Source: JAJYTL01 sp046705265 (GTDB lineage Bacteria; Pseudomonadota; Alphaproteobacteria; Ferrovibrionales; Ferrovibrionaceae). From it: a stretch of DNA of 21,257 nt. The position numbers were made by a program, and so were the translations under genes. Below are positions 15,047 through 21,257 of this stretch, one piece after another (within the stretch, counting starts at the first letter, position 1; each line of letters starts with the position of its first letter). Location of the stretch: contig JBJKQL010000107.1 of NCBI GenBank assembly GCA_046705265.1, positions 1 through 21,257 on the forward strand. Direction: 5' to 3'. The notes under the pieces are model-generated. The model was not told the origin of the DNA, ran no database searches, and saw only the letters and a list, made by a program, of their open reading frames with translations.

Positions 15047-16891
15047 GTGAGTGCTCAACGGCAACATGGTGCGATCGATCGGGATCAAGCTGCCCCTATG
15101 GGGCGCTTGCGGGTTCTGCTTGCCGAAAACGGGACATCGCGTTCCTCCCCCTTGGCGGCGGCGCTCGGCGGCAGTGAGTTTGATCTCGTCGTCGACAACG
15201 TGGAAAATTTCGCCGAGGCGTTGCGCGCCCTTGATGCCAATGGTTACGACTGTGCGGTCATCGACAGCACGTTGGTAGACTTCGACACGCTTGCCACCGC
15301 GATGGCGTTGCGTGGCAATGGAATAGTTACGCCTGTCGTTCTTGTGGTTGAGAATGACGATTTGAGCCGGTCGCGGCTTCTTCTCGAGGCCGGTGCGGCC
15401 GATTGTGTGTTCCGCGATGAATTGTCCGGCAATCGCCTGGGCTTGAGATTGTGGAAGACCGTCAACGCTCACCGTTCGTTGCATCAACTCGCGGCCTCGC
15501 AGCGGACTCTCTCCGCCCGGCTCATGCATGATGATGTCACCCGGCTGCCGAACCGGACGTTGTTCTTTGATCGGCTCGAGAACGCCGTCGCGCTCGCCCG
15601 GCGCGGGCATGCACCGATCGCGCTGTTGCTGCTCGATTTCAAGGATTTCAATCAGATCAATCGTACCTTTGGTCATGTGGTCGGCGACCGGCTGCTTGAG
15701 GTGGCAGCGGCACGGCTCGTTACCGGCATGCGCGAGTCCGACACGCTTGCCCGAGTCGGCGACAACGAATTTGCCATCCTTTTGCCGACCGGCGCGACAC
15801 CCGCTGGTGTCGCTACGGCAGCGAACAAATTGCGCGATCTGGTGCAGCGCGCTTTTACTATCGGTCAGCACCAACTTCATGTCATGCCGGTGATTGGCGC
15901 TGCGATCTATCCGCTTCACGCCGCGACCTCGAGTGAGTTGATGCGTGCGGCTGAAACAGCGCTTTGGGAAGCCAAAGCCGAGGCGCATGGATTCGCCGTC
16001 TATGCCGGCGGCGAGAGCGATGACAATCGGGAGAAGTTGAAACTCGCGGGCCAGTTGCGTCAGGCAATCGACCGAGGTGAGCTTCGCCTCCATTATCAGC
16101 CGAAGATCGATATAAGCCGAGGCCGGGTGTGCGGAGCCGAAGCGCTGGTGCGCTGGCTGCATCCTCTCCATGGCTTGCTCTCGCCGGACAACTTCATTCC
16201 ACTCGCGGAACAGATCGGTCTCATCGGCGATTTGACCGGCTGGGTGTTGAACGTGGCCTTGCAGCAAGCAAGCGATTGGCATCGGCGCGGCCTCGACCTT
16301 TCGGTTTCGGTCAACCTGTCGCCGCTCTCGCTTCACAACCGCGACCTCGCGAATCTGGTTGAAAGCCTGCTCGAAAAATGGAGCGTACCACCCTCGCGTC
16401 TCGTGCTTGAGATCACGGAAAGCGCCATCATCTCGCACATGATGCGAGCGAATGAGATTTTGCGCCGGCTCTATGAGCTTGGCGTCGGCATTGCAATCGA
16501 CGATTTTGGCACCGGCTATACCTCTCTTGCGTATTTGCGCAAGCTTCCGGTGAGCGAGCTCAAGATCGACAAGTCTTTTGTCACTAATATGTGCCGTGCC
16601 AACGACGATGCCGTGATCGTCCGCACGATCATTGAGCTGGCGAGAAACCTCGGCCTTAAGACGGTGGCGGAAGGGGTGGAGGAGCGAGAAACGTGGCAAG
16701 CGCTTTCTCGTCTGGGTTGTGAAATTGCTCAGGGCTATTACATGAGCCGTCCGGTCGAGGCGCAGATCCTTGAGCGTTGGCTCGCGGAATCCGCTTGGTC
16801 GCTCGCTGATCGGGCGTTGCCCCTGTCCTCGGATACGGCGTTGCCAAGCTCATCCATAGCGCGCACGCCTTTTGCCGCCGGCCGCGCCTAA
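15047..16891 (+). CDS. REC-like/degenerate GGDEF/EAL cyclic-di-GMP phosphodiesterase
   Basis: A 614-residue three-domain protein. Residues about 20-140 resemble a response-regulator receiver with Asp73 (AVIDSTLVD) at the phospho-site, but the usual acidic pair reads AENG and the conserved Lys is Arg123. The GGDEF domain (about 160-320) keeps TRLPNR, LLLLDFKDFNQIN and GH--GD, but its signature is GDNEF (238-242), so cyclase activity is unlikely. The EAL domain (about 330-585) looks catalytically complete: EAL 365-367, Asn423, Glu455, Asp485-Asp486, Lys506, Glu542 and Gln562. Net activity should be c-di-GMP hydrolysis, perhaps with the GGDEF domain as a GTP sensor. It has no membrane segments. 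The start is GTG at 15047, with ATG at 15098 possible. Confidence 0.9.
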   Translation: MSAQRQHGAIDRDQAAPMGRLRVLLAENGTSRSSPLAAALGGSEFDLVVDNVENFAEALRALDANGYDCAVIDSTLVDFDTLATAMALRGNGIVTPVVLVVENDDLSRSRLLLEAGAADCVFRDELSGNRLGLRLWKTVNAHRSLHQLAASQRTLSARLMHDDVTRLPNRTLFFDRLENAVALARRGHAPIALLLLDFKDFNQINRTFGHVVGDRLLEVAAARLVTGMRESDTLARVGDNEFAILLPTGATPAGVATAANKLRDLVQRAFTIGQHQLHVMPVIGAAIYPLHAATSSELMRAAETALWEAKAEAHGFAVYAGGESDDNREKLKLAGQLRQAIDRGELRLHYQPKIDISRGRVCGAEALVRWLHPLHGLLSPDNFIPLAEQIGLIGDLTGWVLNVALQQASDWHRRGLDLSVSVNLSPLSLHNRDLANLVESLLEKWSVPPSRLVLEITESAIISHMMRANEILRRLYELGVGIAIDDFGTGYTSLAYLRKLPVSELKIDKSFVTNMCRANDDAVIVRTIIELARNLGLKTVAEGVEERETWQALSRLGCEIAQGYYMSRPVEAQILERWLAESAWSLADRALPLSSDTALPSSSIARTPFAAGRA

Positions 16892-16947
16892 ACGCTAAAT
16901 TTCCTGCCTCTGCTCTCGGCCTTGGGAAGCTCGCCGCCCATCCCTGG

Positions 16948-16966
16948 TTGCGGCAAACTGCCGCAA
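16948..16966 (+). terminator. hairpin between EAL gene and hemA
   Basis: TTGCGGCA and TGCCGCAA form a perfect 8-bp stem with a 3-base loop AAC, 57 bases after the phosphodiesterase stop. The following ATTAAG is AT-rich but not a T-run, so it is a weak terminator candidate. A protein-binding dyad upstream of hemA is an alternative. Confidence 0.4.
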
Positions 16967-17085
16967 ATTAAGTGTTAGACAGGGAAAAACGGAACCTGCT
17001 ATTGATCGGAGTCAAGATCGCGAATAGCCAGACCTGATAAGTTAGCCCGGTAGCTTAGTCGTTCCGGGGGGGTCAAAAGGCGGAG

Positions 17086-18297
17086 ATGGATTACGAAGGG
17101 ATGTTTCAGGCAGCGGTTGCGGCCCTGAAAGGGGAGCGTCGCTACCGTGTGTTTCAGAACCTCTCCCGTTTGGCGGGCCGATTTCCGCGCGCTGTTTGGC
17201 ATGTTGATGGCGAGGCGCGGCAAGTCACCGTCTGGTGCTCGAACGACTATCTCGGCATGGGCCAGCATCCGGTGGTCCTCAAGGCCATGGCCGACGCGCT
17301 ATGGCAGCACGGCGCCGGTGCCGGCGGGACACGCAATATTTCCGGCACCCATCACGGCTTGGTCGATCTTGAGAACGAACTGGCGGCCTTGCACGGCAAG
17401 GAAGCAGGGCTGCTGTTCAGTTCGGGTTATGTCTCGAATTCGGCGACGCTTTCCACCCTTGGTCAGTTGCTGCCCGGGTGCGTGATTTTCTCCGATGGCC
17501 TGAATCACGCCTCGATGATAGACGGTATCCGCCAATCCGGGTGCACCAAGAAGATTTTCCGCCATAACGATCTTGATCATCTGGAATCACTTCTCCGCGC
17601 CACTGGTCGCGGCACGCCGAAGCTGATCGCCTTCGAATCGGTTTATTCCATGGACGGCGACATGGCGCCGATCGGCAAGATATGCGATTTGGCCGACCGC
17701 TACGACGCCATGACCTATCTCGACGAGGTGCATGGCGTCGGTCTTTACGGCCAGGGCGGCGGCGGTGTTGCCGAGCGCGACGGCGTCATGGACCGCCTGA
17801 CCGTGATCGAAGGCACCCTTGCCAAGGCTTTTGGGGTCGTTGGCGGCTACATCACCGCCTCGGCCGCGCTTTGCGACGCAATCCGTTCCTATGCGCCGGG
17901 TTTTATCTTTACCACCTCGCTGCCGCCGGTGGTGGCCGCCGGCGCCCTCGCGAGTGTCCGCCACGTGCGCGCCACTGATACCCTCCGCCAGCGCCTTCAC
18001 GAGCGAGCGGCGACCGTCAAGAGGAGGCTCCGCGAGGCGGGACTTCCGGTGATGCCATCGGAAAGCCATATCGTTCCGGTCTTCGTCGGCGAAGCCGGCC
18101 TCTGCAAGCGGGCGAGCGACATACTGCTCGATGATTACGGCATCTATATTCAGCCGATCAATTACCCGACCGTCCCGCGCGGTAAGGAGCGGCTTCGTCT
18201 CACACCATCACCGGCTCATGACGACGCCATGATTACCGAGCTTGCCACCGCCCTGGCCAAGGTCTGGTCGCGTTTGGGTCTCCGCAGCGCGGCCTGA
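17086..18297 (+). CDS. hemA: 5-aminolevulinate synthase
   Basis: A 403-residue PLP enzyme condensing glycine and succinyl-CoA to 5-aminolevulinate, the first step of haem synthesis by the C4 (Shemin) route used by alphaproteobacteria. Diagnostic parts: YRVFQNLSRLAGRFP (20-34), WCSNDYLGMGQHP (50-62), GTRNISGTHH (81-90), LDEVHGVG (212-219, cofactor-binding Asp213) and the PLP lysine Lys247 in EGTLAKAFG. Length and sequence match rhizobial and rhodobacterial HemA end to end. The ATG at 17086 has AAAAGG five bases upstream. It is followed after 164 bases by an adenylate-forming ligase on the same strand. It is probably the housekeeping gene. Confidence 0.97.
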   Translation: MDYEGMFQAAVAALKGERRYRVFQNLSRLAGRFPRAVWHVDGEARQVTVWCSNDYLGMGQHPVVLKAMADALWQHGAGAGGTRNISGTHHGLVDLENELAALHGKEAGLLFSSGYVSNSATLSTLGQLLPGCVIFSDGLNHASMIDGIRQSGCTKKIFRHNDLDHLESLLRATGRGTPKLIAFESVYSMDGDMAPIGKICDLADRYDAMTYLDEVHGVGLYGQGGGGVAERDGVMDRLTVIEGTLAKAFGVVGGYITASAALCDAIRSYAPGFIFTTSLPPVVAAGALASVRHVRATDTLRQRLHERAATVKRRLREAGLPVMPSESHIVPVFVGEAGLCKRASDILLDDYGIYIQPINYPTVPRGKERLRLTPSPAHDDAMITELATALAKVWSRLGLRSAA

Positions 18298-18461
18298 AAT
18301 CGACACTTTTCGTCGCATCGCTCGCCGGCTTTTGGCTCGCCCTCGCGGCAAGCCCGGCATGGCCGGGCGGCTTCCCTTATGGCAAAGTGGCGCCATCGTG
18401 CCGGGGCGCGAGAGCTCAGGCGGTCCGGAGGGAGCGGCGTGTCGCGGGGAGTGCCATTGAA

Positions 18462-20036
18462 ATGCTCGACCTTGGCCGCAGTCTGATCGCGGCGGTTGAG
18501 CGTAGTCCGGCAACGCTTGCCATCGTCGAGGGCAACCGGCGGCTCCGTTATGACGCCTGGTTTCAAGAGATTGTGCAGCTTGCCGCCGGCCTCGGCCGGT
18601 TGGGTCTCAAAAAAGGCGATCATCTCGCAAGCGTGCTGCAGAACCGGATCGACGCCGCGACCCTTCATTGGGCCTGCCAGCTTCGCGGCATCGTCGTGAC
18701 CCCGCTGAATTGGCGCGTCAAAGCTGACGAACTCGATTATTGCTTGAAGGATGCAGAGGCCAAGGCCGTGGTCTTCGAGCCGGCCTCCGAGGCGGCCGTG
18801 GCTGGCGCGGGCGAGACCCGCCGAATGCCGCGTGTCGCCGTGGGCGAGGCCCGTGGTAGCCACAGTTTCGCCGATATCTTGGCCGGGAAAGAGGCGGCGC
18901 CAGAGCCCCGCGCGACGCCCGACGATATATCCCTCATGCTCTATACCTCGGGCACCACCGGCCGGCCGAAAGGCGTGCCGCGCAGCCACAGGGCTGAACG
19001 CGCCGCGGCGCTCGCCCATGTGGCGCAGAATCTCTACCGGCGTGGCGAGCGCACCCTTGGCGTCATGCCGCTCTATCACACCATGGGCGTGCGCTCGCTT
19101 CTCGCTATGGCGCTGATTGACGGCTGCTTTGTCTGTCAACCGCGTTTCGACGCCGGCCAGGCGCTCCGACTGATTGAGGCGGAACGCATCACCAACCTCT
19201 ATCTGGTACCGACGCTCTATCACGATCTTCTCGGCCATCCGCGTTTCGCAACGACCGATCTCACCACCTGCCGCAAGCTCGGTTTCGCTGGCGCCGCCAT
19301 GCCAGACGGCTTGCTGAAACGGGTGGTGCAGGCCTTCAAGCCCGACCTTCTGGTCAACCATTATGGCTCATCCGAGGTCTATACCTTCGCGATCGACCAG
19401 AACGCTGCTGCGAAGCCAGGATCGGCCGGCAAAGCCGGCCTGAACGAGCGGCTTCGTGTGGTGAAGATCGGCACGAGCGACCCGTCGGAGTGCTGCGGCC
19501 CCGCAGAGGAGGGGCAGATCATCGCCGAGCTTTCGAGCGACGAAGCCTTCGAAGGCTACTGGCGCCGCCCGGATGCCGATGCCAGGGCGCTCCGCGACGG
19601 CTGGTATTTCACCGGGGACACCGGCTATTTCGACGCGGACGGCGATCTCTTCGTTACCGGGCGCGTCGACGATATGATCATCACCGGCGGCGAGAATGTC
19701 TCGCCGGGTGAAATCGAGAGCGTGCTGTCGCTTCATCCGGCGGTGGCCGAGGTCGCGGTCGCCGGCATCGAGGACGAGCGCCTCGGACGGAAGGTTGCGG
19801 CCTTCGTGAAGCGCCGGAGCGGCGCTGATGGAGCCGCGCTCGACGGAGCCGCGCTCGATTCCCATTGCCGCGGCTCGGGGCTTGCCGATTTTAAACGCCC
19901 GCGGGCTTATGTGTTCGTGCGCGAGGTGCCGAAATCGCCGGTCGGAAAGATTCTCCGGCGCAAGCTGGTCGCAGGGGAATTCGAACCCGAGGCGGAGACC
20001 GCTTCCACCGCCCTCAAGAAGGAGATTACGCCGTGA
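18462..20036 (+). CDS. class I adenylate-forming acyl-CoA ligase
   Basis: A 524-residue AMP-binding ligase. It has the P-loop YTSGTTGRPKG (161-171), NHYGSSE (299-305), TGDTGYFDADGD (384-395), hinge GRVDDMIITGGENVSPGEIE (400-419) and catalytic Lys496 in VGKILRRKL. The GGENVSP and PKSPVGKI forms resemble FadD/aryl-CoA-ligase-like members. The frame is open to 18387, but ATG 18462 follows GGGGAG by ten bases and starts the family-like sequence. Its stop overlaps the GTG start of an enoyl-CoA hydratase (GTGA), so the pair probably acts on the same substrate: CoA activation, then hydration or isomerisation. It is distinct from the ligase at 10849. Substrate unknown. Confidence 0.9.
   Translation: MLDLGRSLIAAVERSPATLAIVEGNRRLRYDAWFQEIVQLAAGLGRLGLKKGDHLASVLQNRIDAATLHWACQLRGIVVTPLNWRVKADELDYCLKDAEAKAVVFEPASEAAVAGAGETRRMPRVAVGEARGSHSFADILAGKEAAPEPRATPDDISLMLYTSGTTGRPKGVPRSHRAERAAALAHVAQNLYRRGERTLGVMPLYHTMGVRSLLAMALIDGCFVCQPRFDAGQALRLIEAERITNLYLVPTLYHDLLGHPRFATTDLTTCRKLGFAGAAMPDGLLKRVVQAFKPDLLVNHYGSSEVYTFAIDQNAAAKPGSAGKAGLNERLRVVKIGTSDPSECCGPAEEGQIIAELSSDEAFEGYWRRPDADARALRDGWYFTGDTGYFDADGDLFVTGRVDDMIITGGENVSPGEIESVLSLHPAVAEVAVAGIEDERLGRKVAAFVKRRSGADGAALDGAALDSHCRGSGLADFKRPRAYVFVREVPKSPVGKILRRKLVAGEFEPEAETASTALKKEITP
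19829..19858 (+). repeat. 15-bp tandem duplication inside ligase gene
   Basis: GGAGCCGCGCTCGA occurs twice with period 15 (19830-19843 and 19845-19858), giving a repeated GAALD in the loop at residues 457-466 before the final subdomain. In-frame, so probably a recent harmless expansion. Confidence 0.8.
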
Positions 20037-20842
20037 TACCTTATCGGTTCGAGAATGCCCGAGCCTTCCTCGATCAGCTTGACGGCTTTCGCGTTGAGTT
20101 CGATCCCGAGACGGCGCGCGCCGATATCATTCTCGACCGCCCGCCGTTCAATATAGTGTCGGTACCGGAGCGCAGTCAGCTGCGTGCGGTCTTCGAGACA
20201 CTGGATCGCGATGCCGCCGTGCGCATCATCGTCCTGCGGGGCGCAGGCAAGGACTTCTCGAGCGGCGGCCATATCGCCGGCTTCCTTGATGCGAGCCCCG
20301 AGCAGCTGTCCGATCTCGCTAACAACATTGCAGCGCCCGAGCGTTGCTCGAAGCCGGTGATCGCCATGATCCGTGGCTACTGCTTCGGCGTGGGTTTCGA
20401 GGTTTCGCTGGCCTGCGATTTTCGCATCGCGGCGGACACGGCGGCCTTTGCGCTGCCTGAGATGCGGCTCGGTATGATGCCGGGTTCCGGTGGCTCGGCG
20501 CGGCTCTTGCGCATGATCGGCATTACCCGCACCAAGGACATGACCATGCGCGGCAAGCGCATCACGGCAAGACAAGCCCATGACTGGGGCATCCTGACCG
20601 AATGCGTCTCCGACGCCGATCTCGAGGCGACCACGGCGGGGCTCGTGCAAGAGCTTTGTGCGCTCTCGCCCTTGGCCCAGAGGACCATCAAGCGGGTGCT
20701 GAACCGGGGGCAGAACCTCTCGGTTTCAGGTGCGATCGAACTTGAGGGCGAAGCCTATGGCCGGCTTCGCTCCTCCGACGATTTTCGTGAAGGCGTCACG
20801 GCCTTTCATGAAAAGCGCAAGCCGAATTTCCGCGGCACGTGA
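20033..20842 (+). CDS. enoyl-CoA hydratase/isomerase family protein
   Basis: A 269-residue crotonase-fold enzyme. The oxyanion-hole segments are GKDFSSGGHIAGF (72-84) and GYCFGVGFEVSLACDFRIA (115-133). Both glutamates used by true hydratases are present: Glu123 (GFEV) and Glu143 (ALPEMRLGMMPGSGG). It therefore probably hydrates an enoyl-CoA, or a dienoyl-CoA such as those of alicyclic or aromatic acid degradation. The exact substrate cannot be read. The GTG start overlaps the ligase stop and has AAGGAG eight bases upstream, so it is translationally coupled to the ligase. Convergent with the following minus-strand gene. Confidence 0.92.
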   Translation: MIPYRFENARAFLDQLDGFRVEFDPETARADIILDRPPFNIVSVPERSQLRAVFETLDRDAAVRIIVLRGAGKDFSSGGHIAGFLDASPEQLSDLANNIAAPERCSKPVIAMIRGYCFGVGFEVSLACDFRIAADTAAFALPEMRLGMMPGSGGSARLLRMIGITRTKDMTMRGKRITARQAHDWGILTECVSDADLEATTAGLVQELCALSPLAQRTIKRVLNRGQNLSVSGAIELEGEAYGRLRSSDDFREGVTAFHEKRKPNFRGT

Positions 20843-20898
20843 GCGGGGCGGCGAGCGGACAGGGTGGCGTCGGGCCGGCTCCCTCCAAGCGGTCTTCT

Positions 20899-21257
20899 CT
20901 AGGGCCGCCACAGGGTCACGGCCTCGGGCCTTTGGCCGCGGCCGAGGACGGCCTTGAGATCGAGGACAAAGCCCTTACCCTCTTTCAGAAGCGAGCGTAC
21001 CAAGGGCCAGCCCGCCTCGCGATAGGTTGCATGGGCAACGGCGAGGACGACGCCATCGGCGGGCTTAAGAGCCTCGGGTGCGACCAGCGTCACGTCATAG
21101 ATCTCCTTGACCTCGTCCCGGTCGGCGTTTGGATCAGAAACCTGGACAGTGACGCCAAAGCGGGAAAGCGCGCTGATGATGTCCGCGACCTTGCTGTTCC
21201 GCACGTCTGGCACGTCCTCCTTGAAGGTGACGCCAAGAATGGTGATTACGGGATCGC
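20899..21257 (-). CDS. nucleotide-sugar dehydrogenase, C-terminal part (cut by window end)
   Basis: The minus strand encodes the last ~118 residues of a UDP-sugar 6-dehydrogenase and stays open to the window edge, so the N-terminal NAD domain lies beyond it. The start is ILGVTFKEDVPDVRNSK, the hallmark of the UDP-binding C-terminal domain with the conserved Arg. It continues through VSDPNAD and the VLAVAHATYRE and FVLDLKAVLGR segments. The FKE-x-x-PDxRN form is that of VipA/WbpA-type UDP-N-acetylhexosamine dehydrogenases rather than UDP-glucose dehydrogenase (Ugd), so it likely makes a uronic acid for capsule, O-antigen or exopolysaccharide. The internal ATG at 21213 is not the real start. 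Confidence 0.88.
   Translation of the reverse strand, partial: DPVITILGVTFKEDVPDVRNSKVADIISALSRFGVTVQVSDPNADRDEVKEIYDVTLVAPEALKPADGVVLAVAHATYREAGWPLVRSLLKEGKGFVLDLKAVLGRGQRPEAVTLWRP

Noticed and set aside
14960..16699. 579-codon open frame antisense to the GGDEF/EAL gene
   Set aside because: It mirrors the codon bias of the real gene on the other strand, has no recognisable domains, and is Arg/His-rich as expected for a shadow frame.
18216..19361. 381-codon minus-strand frame across the hemA-ligase junction
   Set aside because: It overlaps two well-supported genes and has no recognisable domain.
1..21257. CRISPR array, phage genes, toxin-antitoxin pair, secretion or defence system
   Set aside because: No regularly spaced repeats and no matching protein motifs were seen on either strand.

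Overview
The window looks like a chromosomal stretch of an alphaproteobacterium, probably of the Rhodospirillales/Rhizobiales type. The main reasons are a standalone C4-pathway 5-aminolevulinate synthase of the alphaproteobacterial type, a Tat-exported binding protein, and the generally GC-rich codon use. No species can be named from the sequence alone.

Left edge (1-707): a decayed 3' end of an IS5-type transposase, a small inverted repeat, a degenerate tRNA-like stretch on the minus strand, and a promoter-like block ahead of the first amidase. This looks like a scarred recombination or island boundary.

Amide-utilisation locus (708-12474). In order: amidase 1; a convergent MarR regulator on the minus strand; a cytosolic AmiC-like amide-binding protein divergent from marR; then a tightly packed run of a Tat-exported substrate-binding protein, two LivH/LivM-type permeases, two LivG/LivF-type ATPases (all urea/short-chain-amide/branched-chain amino acid ABC type), amidase 2, and an AMP-forming acyl-CoA ligase. 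The logical pathway is import of a carboxamide, hydrolysis to carboxylate plus ammonia by one of two paralogous amidase-signature enzymes, and CoA activation of the acid. Sensing would involve the AmiC-like protein and/or MarR. No AmiR-type ANTAR antiterminator and no nitrile hydratase is present. A 30-base block (23 of 30 identical by my alignment) occurs in front of both amidase 1 and the transporter operon. It overlaps a sigma70-like -35/-10 pair in each case and may be the shared regulatory site of this locus.

Boundary (12475-12994): a perfect 22-bp inverted repeat, then tRNA-Gln(CTG) on the minus strand with a good promoter. The tRNA 3' end points at the amide locus, the usual geometry for a tRNA-associated island.

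Right part (12995-21257) looks like a more ordinary, more GC-rich chromosome: a TauD/TfdA-family dioxygenase, a convergent uncharacterised His-rich protein, a receiver-like/degenerate-GGDEF/EAL protein with an apparently intact phosphodiesterase domain, hemA, a class I adenylate-forming ligase translationally coupled to an enoyl-CoA hydratase, and the 3' part of a nucleotide-sugar dehydrogenase on the minus strand running off the end.
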